Source of the DNA: Rostrohypoxylon terebratum
Taxonomy: Eukaryota; Ascomycota; Sordariomycetes; Xylariales; Hypoxylaceae
Assembly: GCA_022497145.1 (NCBI GenBank)
Contig: MU385865.1
Location: forward strand, 186,001 to 250,000
Length of the DNA stretch: 64,000 nucleotides
Direction: 5' to 3'
How positions within the stretch are numbered: position 1 is the first letter of the stretch; every line of letters starts with the position of its first letter. Positions 37,339-48,420 of the stretch are shown in pieces. A program made the translations under genes and the position numbers. The notes below the pieces were generated by a model, which was not told the origin of the DNA, did no database searches, and was given only the letters and a program-made list of their open reading frames with translations.

Positions 37339-40200
37339 ATGGGTAGGTCTACCCAATCCCCCGCGGCAAGCCCTGCTACAAAGGCAAAGGCAAAGGCAAA
37401 GGCAGCTCCCCCCGCTAAGAAGCCGAAAGGTGTGACCAAGCGAACTGGTCGAAAACAACCTGTCAAGAAGACTACTCGAGGTAAAGGTCGTGGTCACAAA
37501 AAGACTTACCCTGATGCTGTTACCCAAGCTGCCCACGAACGCCAGAAGGAGCTCCAAGAGCTTTACTACCAGGTAGCCAATGCCGTGAAGCCAGGTCTCG
37601 AGGCACTGGCAGATCACTCTCTCCAGGAGTTAGCCGCAAAGGAAGACGCCTTCAAGGAGGTCGAAGAATATGAGAAGCTTCAAGCTGACTTGAAACAATT
37701 GTACGACCACAATGTCAAAACAATTGAACGGGAGTTCGATACCAGAATTGGCGTCGCCGAACGCAATTTTGAGCTAGAGAAAGATCGCATTAACAAATGC
37801 TTCACCGTATGTTTTATTCTTCTTGATATCCAAACTTCATCTTCGCCTCATCCCAACTTATAACTTATAATTTTATCATTCTCTAACATTCTTCATAGGA
37901 TTCATTCAATTACGCCACCGAGGAATTTACAGACGGTGCTCTGAACCGTACTAGTATACTAGAGGAGCTCCGCAATGAAGGATGCCCTCTCACTGTAAGT
38001 AGTCATCTACCTAACAACACACTTCTCACCTTTTTTAAGGTATCGCAGCCAAAATGACTAACAATCACTTCAGACACCTGACCTCACCTACACTTACGTT
38101 GAACACATACCTTATATATCCTTCTGTGAAGATTCAAGTCTCGACCAGGCACATGCCCGCGAGAAGGCTCGTCAGGAGCAGTTTCCCGCCAAGCGTAGGG
38201 CAGAAGACCTCCCCGAGGAGGAGCCTGAATCTAAGAGACCTCGACACGCTGGAGGTCTGCTTGCTTCAGAGCAGCAACCCGACGGTGTCTCTGAGTCAAA
38301 CGCACCAACCCCTTCAGCCAACGAGGAATTTGAGGTTGCGCCGGTCGTTAGTCGCGACCTACCGGCCCTCCCCGCTGGCACTAGTGAACCTGACGAGTTT
38401 GGCGTGAGAAGAGTCAAGAAACGACAGAAAAACTCAATGAACCGATTCGTCATTCCGCAACCTTTCCAATGGGATGATGATGAGATTGGGTTTCGTGACT
38501 CTACCAACGACTCTACCAGAAGAGCCACGCGACAAACCCGCGGCAAATTCCTTGACACACCAAACTCCAATGCCTGGTTCTTTGACAATACGATTAGGGA
38601 TTACGACCTTCGCGAGTACAAGGACGAAACCCTAGACCCTGAACTTGTCAAGAAGCACAGATTGCATCCCAAGTATGGATTCTTCTTACCTGGATCTGTC
38701 AGCGAGCCGGTACCACGTAGTAACACGCGCGTTGATGGGACACGACCTATAGTTCATGTTCCGGATCAGAACACTACCGAGCATGCATCCCGGTCAGTGA
38801 GAGTTATGAAGATGGATCGCATGTTACAGGAAGACCGCACTAAATCGCGCATGACATCTATGTTAAGCAGCTTTTGCGAGAACGAAGATATCGATCAAGA
38901 GGACATCGTCACTTCTGAGATGCGCGAACGAGAGACCCAGGCTCGCGAGAGACTGGTCGTTCCCGATGAAGACGGAGCTCCGTTGGAGAACTCGGATGAT
39001 TCTGATCGTGTCTCGGATAATCTCCTCAGAAAACAAGCAGCTCTCCTGTTGGCTGCTGCTTCGGAGGTTGATGACCAGCCATCCGCCCCGCCCGATCCGC
39101 CTAGCCCACGCCATTCTCGCCCTTATGACGCGGTTCGGGACGTATTTACCGGCACACAGCCGGCTCCTGCTCGATCAGAGCAGTACTCGGAGGGTTCTTC
39201 CAGTCCCCTCAATGTTCTTGCCAGTGCAGCTGAAGACGTCTCTCGGTCTGCAAATGAACGTCGTTCTAAAGGCAACCAATCAAGAGTCGATCGAATTGAG
39301 ATGGAACCACGCGGCTATGCGGGACATAGTCAGCAGCAACCTTCATCCAGCAACTTTCTTGCGACCGCCTTGAACCCAACCTCCACATACATGCCTATCG
39401 CGCCAGCGCCACCCCCTCCGGCAGAGGTTCCACAGCAGGCACCACCACACAGAAACCCGTTCGCTAAGCAGAACGGAATCAGGGATAGCCCCGGTCTCCC
39501 GCCGCTGCGACCCAACAGATCCGAGTGCTTGGGAAAATATCACTTATCTCCGCAACTCCAACCTCTACCTCCTCCTCTACACCAACCACAGGAATTCGTA
39601 CCTCCTCATGGTTTGGTCCGCACTAACTCTGGGACCTACTACGCTCCAGCCCCGACTCGAGCTTACCACCAGGCACACTCCTATCATGATCCGCCTATGA
39701 TGCAGATGCCTATTCCAGGCCAACCCATGGGTATGATGCCTAGCCAGTCTGCACTGGGTCATCATGCTCCTACCTACCATCCTAATATGTCACCTATGCA
39801 CGGGCATGCACAGCTGGCTCCGATGCCACAAATTGAACCTCCTGCACCTTCCGTTTCACCACCCGGTCCGCCCATGCTAGCCCCTTCCCCTCCCGCTCAT
39901 GGGACGCGACTGCGAACATCGGCGGCATCAAACGGCAACGGAGCTAGTAGACAGTTCCGCAGGATCGCGGCTGCCCCGGCTTCTAACAACCGTCCATGGC
40001 AAACGAACGGTGGGACCGAGCTAAGACTCGCCCACTACGACCACAAAGAAGCCATTAAGGACTACCGCGCAAACGAGCCCCCTCCACGCTCTGGCTCCAT
40101 CAACATCAGGGGCTGGCAGCAGATGAAGAGCGTTGCGACGAAGGGGCGCAATAAAGGTGCCAGAAAGGAGGATTCCGAGGAGAAGGATTCTCCCAAGTAG
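37339..40200 (+). CDS. Unrecognised nuclear-type protein: basic N-terminus, coiled coil, Pro/Gln/His-rich tail
   Basis: I cannot name this 896-residue protein. CDS is join(37339..37806,37899..37994,38074..40200). The introns of 92 nt (CTAAC branch) and 79 nt (GACTAAC branch) preserve frame. Residues 1-55 are histone-H1-like, with AKAKAKAK, KKPK and GKGRGHKK. About 60-190 is a predicted helical coiled coil (ERQKELQELYYQ through KDRINKCFT), rich in E, K and L, reminiscent of Sds3/Dep1-type subunits; that is only a resemblance. SFNYATEEFTDGALNRTS lies across the second exon. A conserved-looking block near 305-400 contains RFVIPQPFQWDDDEIGF and AWFFDNTIRDYDLREYKDE. From about 520 on it is disordered, rich in P, Q, H and M. 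A final ordered-looking segment (FRRIAAAP, ELRLAHYDHKEAIKDYR, INIRGWQQMK) precedes a basic tail. A chromatin-associated scaffold is the best guess. Confidence 0.85.
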
Positions 40201-42213
40201 GTCCCTAAAGAGGCCCCTAAGACGCCTCCTATAAAAAGGCTGTCATGTTGACGTTTGCTATCACAGCACGATTTCGCCATATATTGGCAAGTGGAATGCC
40301 TCGGACAGAAACTGAGGCGATAAGTACATATTACACGAGAATAGACCAACGATTAAACGATTCAACGGTCAATTAATTGTATACGCGTACCTGTTACATA
40401 CGACGTAAGGAACCCGCGTTTAAGAAAGCGGACGATTGCATAGAGAGAGAAGGACATGCATACGATTTTTCGACAACGATACCCAAATAACTCATAACGT
40501 ATATCACGTATTCTCACACTCCGCACTCCGCGTTAAACTACCATATCTATAAAATCACGAACTACGATTATGATTACGGCTATTAACGGCCGTTATACCC
40601 CCCATTGTACCTATTGTATTCTTGGCGCACAGCATAGCATCATCTCACGTGGAAGCATCAGAGAGGGAGGGAGAGGCATAATTCCGGAGGCGCCCTCGAC
40701 AAAAAAAAACTTGAATGGGACAACGGAGTTCGGGAAGGAGCCTTTGTCTTTTTCACCTATAATTCGCATCTTGTGGTTGTGGCTTTTGCAGCCATGACAG
40801 GCCCGGCGCGGCTTGGGTAGGAGGACGATTCAATGACGGACTTTTCCCGTCGTAATTTATTTAGTTGTTTGCATAGGACAGGCTCAAATGCTTAGTTGTC
40901 CAAGGACCTAGTATGCGGGAGGAGAGGCGGTTGAGTTGCATGGAAGGGGAATGGAATGGAATGACATTGCATGGAAGGGGTCGAGTGAGGCGTGAGCTGC
41001 TTCGCAAGGTGGTGGTGATATGCTGTAGATATAGTGGTGCCTCTGCACATAATTCAACGACATTGATCGTACACTTGACTTGATATAATCGAATGATTGT
41101 GATGCGTTTTCATGATTCTAATTTGTTTTCCAACCTAAGCTACCCATTACCTGGTTGGCACAGGAAATAATCTCGTTTTCTCCAGAAATGTAGTCAGAAA
41201 TATAGTTCCTCTTCTCAACCACTGCGATTGCACCTCGTGCGCAGAGAAAATGCCTCAAGGTCAACATACAAACCATCCATAAAATTGCCTTTCGTCACCA
41301 ATCCAAAACCAACAGGACCCAGCTCCTATAACGTCCGTGGGCCGTAAATGAGCAACTCTTCCAATTGTCTCACGTCACGCATCACATATCACATATCACA
41401 AAATGTCATACCTACCTTATTCTAACGCTGAGACTTTCCCGGGAAACCAAACTACCGTCACCCAGAGAGTTTCAGACACATCAAGTTCACAAACCAATCT
41501 ATCGCAAACGCTCAATTCAAGTCGTAAACGTAGATGTAAACGCAATGCGATCAATCATCCCGTAGACACCATGCACCGCCTCAGCATCTCCATGACGGAT
41601 CATCTATGAGCAGTACCCAAATCACCAGGTCAATATCGTACACATATTCACGCCACCATCTTTTCTTTTCTTTTCGTCTCTTCGCCACCCTCTAATTTTT
41701 GTTACTATGTAGTCTTCTTCCCTTTCGATTCGTTTCATCTCATTTCATTTTTCATCTTTCCATGCAGAACCGAGCCGAGCCTCGAGCTAGCTAGTAGCTA
41801 GCTAGCTATTCGCGAAGCCCCGACTTCCTTAATATTAAGAGACGTAGAAAGAAAACAGCGATATGATAAAAACACACATACAACCGCGGGCGAGGGTATT
41901 TTTCCTTTACCCAATAGCTCCTTTTGGTTACCATTACTGAGAATAAGACTCCGAACTCTGGAAACTCGACGCGATCGTCTTCCGTGGTATCGGCTAGCTA
42001 AGATAAAAACGTAGTTAGGGGAGATGCGAAAACCAAGCGACTCTGCTCCGCCGCCAAATTTCAATCGCCGCCGCCTGCTATGCCCGGCCCCTCATGCAGA
42101 CCGCACAGAATCCGCAACGAAAACGCCCGAAATGACGATATCGGAGTTGATCTATCACTCCGAACCCGATGTCCAACCGCGCGAAAAAACAACCCGTTCG
42201 TTCATCACGCATA
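40201..42213. other. 2-kb convergent spacer between the 896-residue gene and aos1
   Basis: The spacer holds two 3' ends. No gene is supportable. GGAATGGAATGGAATG-type repeats lie at about 40945-40965 and a perfect AGCTAGCTAG hairpin at 41785-41807. Confidence 0.45.
41785..41807. repeat. Perfect 10-bp AGCTAGCTAG hairpin
   Basis: AGCTAGCTAG at 41785-41794 pairs with CTAGCTAGCT at 41798-41807 around a TAG loop. It lies about 410 bp past the aos1 stop, between two convergent genes. Confidence 0.85.
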
Positions 42214-43788
42214 CTATCGCATTGCGGGTGCTCCCATCATCATCCCCGATTGATCCATGGGGAGCATCTGAGAGGGGTCGACGGGGGGTAGCGGCATCAT
42301 CGGGGTAGCCAATTCCAGCTGAGCTCTGCCGAGGACGCCTTCGGGATGAAGCGGGTACATCTCGGCTTCCATCTTGTCTCCGTCGAAGACCACCATATTC
42401 TGTATCGGTTGCTGGCGCTGACCGCGCACGTTGATGACGTCCTGGGCCAGCTGGCCACCGAGGATCGCCGTCACGGGCGCGATCTCGCTGCCGATGTTCT
42501 GGAGGAAGCTACGCAGAAACTCGGACCTGAGCGTCTCCGGGGGGAGGGACAAGAGCGCGTGGTTGTGGGTAGCTGATCTCGTGAACGTTTCCAGGTCTTG
42601 CTTATTTCCGGGGAAACGGTCTTCATGAGTCTGCTGGAAAGCCCACAATGCGCGGAGGCAGGATAGCGCCGGCGTGACGTTCTTTAGGCGGCGCTTGCTT
42701 ATCGTATAATCGTGGGGTAGGAGACTAGTCTCGGAGGCGAGATCCCAAGTGGAGTACAGTTCACGTTTCTGAACCTTCTCGATAACTTTGCCGCCTTCCT
42801 TCTGGCTCTCCACCTTAACAATACTACGGGTCCGTGTTTCCGGACCGAGATTCGTCGGTATGTTAGACTTATCGCGCTGTACAACGTAATCATGTTCGAT
42901 CAAGTCGCAGAATATGTAGCCATACAAACCATAGGTTCCGGCTGCATAGAACTGTCGATTATGAAGACGAGTCGCGGTGTTGATAAAAGCAAGGAGCATG
43001 GGGCTGAGATCTGTTGCGATGACGATATCGAAGTTACCGAAGAACGAGGCACCTTTGGTCATGATGCTTCCTGAATCGGCGATAACCTTAACCCGAGGAT
43101 TCAATTTCTGAATTCGACCAGCAGCCGCTTCGGCACGACTTTGGCCGATATCCTCTTCCGTGAGGAAAAACTGGGCCCCCAGATCAGCTTCGGTGACGAT
43201 TTGATCGTCGACGACGGTTAGGGAACCAATTCCTGCTAGGACAAGATTCTTGGCGATTTCATTTGCCAGTGCCTTCATGGTAATGATAACGATGTTGGCG
43301 CTCTGAATCTTCTGTTGGGCTTCCATGCCCCACAGCCGTAGCTGACGATCATAGAGAGCGATGTCATCTAATGTTAACATTAATAAAAGTCTTGTGAGTA
43401 ACTGCGTCGGATATGAGATGGTTTTACCTGCGCTCAAGCTGTTTCCGTTGGACGGTTGACCGATAGTTAAGTTGTTAAACCCCAACGCTTGCTGGTTTGG
43501 AGGTATTATCACGGCGGGGTTAGCAAACGCTCCATTACCGAAGACTGGTTGTGGCGGAAGGGTGGCGAACGTATTATCAGGTTGGGGAAAGATTGGGAGG
43601 CCGTTGCTTGGAATGGAACTGCCAGGTAGGGATAGGGATATTCCGTGGGTTGGTAGTAATTGCGCCTCATGTCCAGTGATATTGCCGTCTTGAACTGGGT
43701 GAATCGTCTCAGGAGCTTGAGGTCCGCCTTGATTGGTTTGCTGCTGTTGCTGGTTCGAGACAGCGGCTTGCTGGTCTTGAGTCTCCAT
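42214..43788 (-). CDS. aos1: Aos1, subunit 1 of the SUMO-activating enzyme
   Basis: Aos1 pairs with Uba2 to adenylate SUMO and start sumoylation, in the nucleus. The preferred CDS is complement(join(42214..43367,43428..43788)), 504 residues. The intron 43368-43427 is 60 nt, in frame and stop-free, so an unspliced 524-residue reading also exists. I prefer splicing because it joins LSA directly to DDIALYDRQLRLWG, the conserved start of the ThiF/E1 fold, while the retained segment is a hydrophobic insert unlike the family. Residues 1-120 are an unusual Gln/Pro/Asn-rich extension. The E1-like fold includes IVIITMKALANEIAKNLVLAG, the weakened nucleotide loop typical of Aos1, then LTVVDDQIVTEADLGAQF and FYAAGTYGLYGYIFCDL. 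C-terminal PVTAILGGQLAQDVINV is conserved. No catalytic Cys is expected, because Uba2 carries it. The tail is Met/Pro-rich. Confidence 0.93.
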   Translation of the reverse strand: METQDQQAAVSNQQQQQTNQGGPQAPETIHPVQDGNITGHEAQLLPTHGISLSLPGSSIPSNGLPIFPQPDNTFATLPPQPVFGNGAFANPAVIIPPNQQALGFNNLTIGQPSNGNSLSAGKTISYPTQLLTRLLLMLTLDDIALYDRQLRLWGMEAQQKIQSANIVIITMKALANEIAKNLVLAGIGSLTVVDDQIVTEADLGAQFFLTEEDIGQSRAEAAAGRIQKLNPRVKVIADSGSIMTKGASFFGNFDIVIATDLSPMLLAFINTATRLHNRQFYAAGTYGLYGYIFCDLIEHDYVVQRDKSNIPTNLGPETRTRSIVKVESQKEGGKVIEKVQKRELYSTWDLASETSLLPHDYTISKRRLKNVTPALSCLRALWAFQQTHEDRFPGNKQDLETFTRSATHNHALLSLPPETLRSEFLRSFLQNIGSEIAPVTAILGGQLAQDVINVRGQRQQPIQNMVVFDGDKMEAEMYPLHPEGVLGRAQLELATPMMPLPPVDPSQMLPMDQSGMMMGAPAMR

Positions 43789-45541
43789 TTCCGACGAATT
43801 GTGAATCTTGAAATAGCGAAGAGATCGAAACGAAACGTAGAAGTCGGTATGAGGGACGAAAAGAATAAATGAGTGTGGCTAGTAAAGTAAAAGTTCACCT
43901 AATCTTGTTTGAGACGAATTTGATGAAGTGTTATTAATAATATGTTTATCCTGGCGGATGGGATGAGAAACACAAGTGAGATGTGAGAAGATGAAGCGAG
44001 GCGGATATGTACGGTGAGAGGAAAGGTTCAGGTTGCCGCCGCTGTTGCCTGGTATTTATGGCATCCGTAGTATTTGGGAATCTGTGAGAGTTGTTTCTTT
44101 TCTTTTCTTCTTCTTTTTCTTTTTTCGTTTCTCTCTCTAAAATTCATATGCTAATAAGATGGAAAGAAAGATAAAGATGGCTAATAGATCTGATGAGATT
44201 ACCGCACCACCCTCGCCCGCGTCGCTTGATGGTGTATTATCTTTTTCATCTGTTTGTAGATGTAGATGGTAATGGAGGTAATGGAGGTAATGGAGGTAAT
44301 GGGATGGATGTGACTTGGTACAGACAGGTGCAGAATGCAGATGCGATGCGATGAGCCAGCCTCGTCTCTCTTTTAGGTAACGCTCGAGACCCACTAAAGG
44401 ACCACTAAGACTGTAACGTACATTAAAGTCCGTTAAATGGAGATGTTTTCATGCTGCTAATATAATAATCTTGAGTTATTTGTGAGGCCGAGGCTGACGA
44501 GTCGTCATTTCTACTCGTTATATGCATAATATAGTTAGTACCTGGCAATTGCACCAATTACACACCCCAAGTAAAACTCAATTAGGCATTACCTCCTAAC
44601 ATTGAAACTTTACCAGTCATTTCCAACATTTCAACATACCGAGATACCAAGGTATCCCTGGTAACCTTGAACCTACCTAGGTACTTGTCTACTTGCCTAC
44701 CTGCCTAGGTCCTACATAAATGTTAAGGTAGTCACATTGATCACTGACTAATTACCCCTTACTGTGTAAAAGGTTAAGGAAATGCGGTCGGTAGCACATA
44801 AGACCAGAAAACCCGATCCTCTTATCTAAATCTTGATTGGTGCCATTGGTTATTAAAAGAGATTGAGAAGGGACCGAAGGGTACGACGGAACCCGTATAC
44901 AGCTGAGGATACGAAAGAGGTAAGCCACCGCGTAACTATCTACGTACTAGGTAGGTACATAGGTAGGTATTATCACGCTGTGTCTCTAGGACTGGGCATG
45001 GCAGGCATGGGCGGGTAATGCCTGATAAAGAGGTACATCATTTTACACGTGGTTTTCTAGCATAAGCCTTGTATATCTAATCATTTTCCCGTTAGCCATT
45101 TATTAGATTTGTGCTTTAACTTGTAACCTTAGACCCCGCCTAAACTTAAAGAACTGACCTACCCGCTTCGAACTTGCTTCACACCATCCCGCGCTACATT
45201 TCCATTCCCATCCATTATTCTTCCCAATATTCCCATAGGATTTCTCATTCAACCCCTTCAACCCTCTGCCACTCAACCTCCAACCAAAGTTGATTGATCT
45301 TCCTCCACCTAACAATCCGTCAACTATCAACCGTCAACCATCAACCATCAACCCATCAACTATTATCGTGATCATCTTACTATACTACTAACACCACCGC
45401 CATCCGAGCTTTTTTGGAATAGATAGTTCATCCTTGCAGCCCTATTTCTCCATCCTAGTTCCGATTCAATATTGGTTTGCCATCTGGCACTAACGTGCCG
45501 CCTACCAATTCGACACACACGCTTGGGTCCTTTGTCTCTTA
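43789..45541. promoter_or_regulatory. Divergent promoter region between aos1 and the 604-residue gene
   Basis: Both flanking genes read outward. The spacer contains an AATGGAGGT array at 44271-44297, TTCTTTT-type runs near 44096-44130, CCTAGG words at 44671-44711 and a CACGTG hexamer near 45050. The 300 bp before 45541 are pyrimidine-rich with ATCAACC repeats (45330-45358), as in a leader. No gene is supportable. Confidence 0.45.
44271..44297. repeat. AATGGAGGT 9-bp tandem repeat
   Basis: Three exact units of AATGGAGGT are followed by a partial fourth. The array lies about 490 bp upstream of the aos1 start. Confidence 0.88.
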
Positions 45542-47602
45542 ATGGTGAGCGTCAGCTGAGCCCACCAACATAGCCCACCACACATTTCCATATTCTATCC
45601 CGCCCTTAGCACGCTCTTTGTTTTTCTGGAGGGAAAAGTATCATCAAATAATCATTTCGGATATTCCATCTATGCTCTTATGAAGACTTGTGAAGACTTG
45701 TAATCGTCATATGAACTAATTATAACATCATCCGATAGTCGGACGATTCTTCCGGACAACCCCCTTCAAGCCCAGGATCTTATCACACTGCCAACGAAAT
45801 TGTACGATCCATACTCGATGGTGATGCTTCACCCTCCGACATCAGCCCTTCCGGAGAGTTATATCGGGCTATAGAGAGGTACTATCCTTACCCTCGGCCC
45901 GCAAACAGCAACACGCGGCCGGACATTGCCCGGAATCACCTCGGTCGTTTAGGCCAGCGGTCTTCCTTACGGAACAGTATGCCATTGGAGCCTATTTCGG
46001 AAGCCCAGCGAAGAATCTCGAGAGGATCGCAAAACCCGGACGCATCGCCTCTGTACAATCTACCTCATTCAATCCCGGCCCCGTACCTACCCCCCTTACG
46101 CTCCTTAACTAGTACCCGACGTTCCGTAGCTATGCCTGTGTCTGGCGGTGTACCCGGTGGGCGACATGGGCGATCGCGCTCAGATCGATACTCTGCCAGG
46201 CTCCGCAGTGCGCATGAAAATAGGAACGAAGCCGCCGAAGAAGCTGGGGAATTTTGGGAATCACAATCCTTTGGACGGTCCTCACGCAGTAATCGGCGGT
46301 CTGCCTCATTTCAAATACCCGACACACAACTACCTGACACACCAAACCCTGATACGCAACTTTCGGATGAACGAGAGACCAATTCACAACTAGAAGCACT
46401 TCTAGAATTTACCAATTCCTCTAGCCATACATATTCAGAGCTTGCATTCTCTTCACCACCGCCGCCTCCACCTCCACAAGATCCCACGGAAGATAATCGA
46501 AGAGCTAAGAGGCGCAAATTAGATTCAGACCGTTTAGTTAGCGGCTTCCAAGGTTTCCGGTATGGCAAATATGGCCAGGTGGAACCAGGTCAGCTGACTA
46601 TGGAATTGGTAAGCTGCGATGGCGGCATCTACTCAGACGACGGCCACAGGTACGCCGCAGAAAATATTCTCAAAAATGACCAAACCGTCTATTGCACCGA
46701 AGGACCAAGGTGTAATATCATCCTGAGACACCAGGGCGCCACCGTCTTCACACTGAAGGAACTGGTCATCAAGGCGCCCAGGTCCAATTTCACCGCACCG
46801 TCAGTGTCACCCCTTCCTTGAAAGTGTATCTCTTGCTGACAAAATTGATAGTGTACAAGAAGGCATGGTGTTTGTTTCGATGACATCTGATCATCTCCTT
46901 ACGCGTACTGCCCAATACCAAATCCAGTATTCGACTTCTAGAAATTCACCTAGGCGCACGGAGCGCGAGTCCCAACCCCTGACACCTATCATATCTATAA
47001 GACATAACGAAGACGGAAGCACTATGACGCACGCGCAGATTAGGGCCAGACGTCTATATAACATATGGATGGAAGATGAAGACAATAATGTTCGAGTTGC
47101 TCAGATACCTTCTGAATTTAACGTGCCACCACCATTCCGGGTGACGACGGAATGCAGCGATGACGAAGGGGAGGATCCAATTCCTAGAGGTGATTGGCGA
47201 GCCCCAAATAGGATCGGATCTTTACCATTTGAAAGTAGCGAGACGAGTGAGGATGAAGGCGACCTCAATGGTTATTCATTCAGCGAGACGTACCACAGGC
47301 TCCGGCGACGTCGCAACCGATCGAATACAGCATTAGCAGAGGCGGTAGAAGCAGCACAGGTAGCTACGCAGGAGGCAGTTCGTGCGGTAGGCGGAGAGCT
47401 GATGGTTCCTCACGCGCGGTTCTTCATAGAGCGGAACAAGAGCAAGTGCACTATTAAATTCGATCCTCCAGTATCTGGGCGGTTCATTTTACTCAAGATG
47501 TGGAGTCCACATCGAGACCCAGGCGCAAACATTGATATACAGGCGGTTATTGCTAAAGGGTTTGCCGGACCAAGGTATTTCCCATCTTTAGAATTACGAT
47601 AA
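45542..47602 (+). CDS. Unrecognised protein with a C-terminal beta-sandwich-like region; ATG-only first exon
   Basis: I do not recognise this 604-residue protein. The model is join(45542..45544,45739..46799,46852..47602). The last intron (52 nt, GCTGAC branch) is firm: it joins SNFTAP to VQEGMVFVSM and restores frame. The frame is open without ATG back to 45739, right after a TAG preceded by a CTAAT branch, so an upstream exon is needed. An ATG followed at once by GTGAGC at 45542 gives MSDDSSGQPP in frame. Residues 1-240 are disordered, Ser/Arg-rich, with helix-like EIVRSILDG and SGELYRAIERYYP near the start. A seven-Pro run and a RRAKRRK nuclear signal follow. From about 275, QLTMELVSCDGG, NDQTVYC and GATVFTLKELVIKAP look like beta strands. 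After an acidic insert, the end (ARFFIERNKSKCTIKF, GRFILLKMWSP, NIDIQAVIAKGFAG) recalls galactose-binding or DOC-like folds (inference). Confidence 0.8.
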
Positions 47603-48420
47603 TAGGGTTAGGAGTAGTGGCGGTGGTATCCCCAAAGGGTTTACGGCCTGGTATGAATATTCAAGAATATATCCATAAGCTACAAAGAAGTTTTGCTGGT
47701 ACCAACTACGTAGCGAAGCAATGATATTGCACTCTGTTTAAATATAGTATTGTCAATTACGGTATCTAGATTCTAGGGAGACGATCCTATTCATGACGTA
47801 TCTACAACCTAGGTCCTAGGTCCTAGGTATGTCAGTATGAAAGCGTAACACAAAGCTCTTTCAAGTTCTTATATCCGTTCTACTGTCGAGTCACATCGAA
47901 GCTAACAATATTGAAACAGCATACGAAAGGGGTTAGGGTGTTAATAGCTGACGGCAGATTTAATTAGCAGAAGCCACGATGATTGAAAATGAATCATAAT
48001 GGCAACGGCACCTAGGACCGAATGATAATTATGGGAGGTACTGGGTACTTCGAAGCTACCTACCCTTGCGTAGACACTGTAGAGTCATAGGCTGTGGCGA
48101 AGCCGAGTTCACAGTTGAGTCACTGCCGGAAGATAGCCCTGGAGCCCTGGAGGGTTGAATGGGCTGGCTTGGCTGAGTACCGGATAAGAAGATTGTACTT
48201 GATCAGCCCCACTTGGACATTTTAGATTAATAGCCTGCATTATCCGCTGCCTTACAAAGTATAATCCCCATCAGCAAAGAGCAGCAACTTCTAATTCTTC
48301 TATTGTAAACAACCGCTGGCATCAGGGCTGTTTATACTTCGTCTCAACTCTCCCGAGATCGAATTTCTTTTTGACAAAATTCTAACATCAACTGTGACGG
48401 GTAATACTACCACGACAGCC
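47603..48420. promoter_or_regulatory. Spacer and promoter upstream of tif6
   Basis: This spacer lies between tandem genes on the plus strand. It holds three CCTAGGT units at 47808-47828 and, near the tif6 start, a T-rich leader (48365-48385). No frame is supportable. Confidence 0.45.
47808..47828. repeat. CCTAGGT tandem repeat, three copies
   Basis: Three exact CCTAGGT heptamers occur head to tail. The same word appears singly in many other spacers of this window. Confidence 0.9.
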
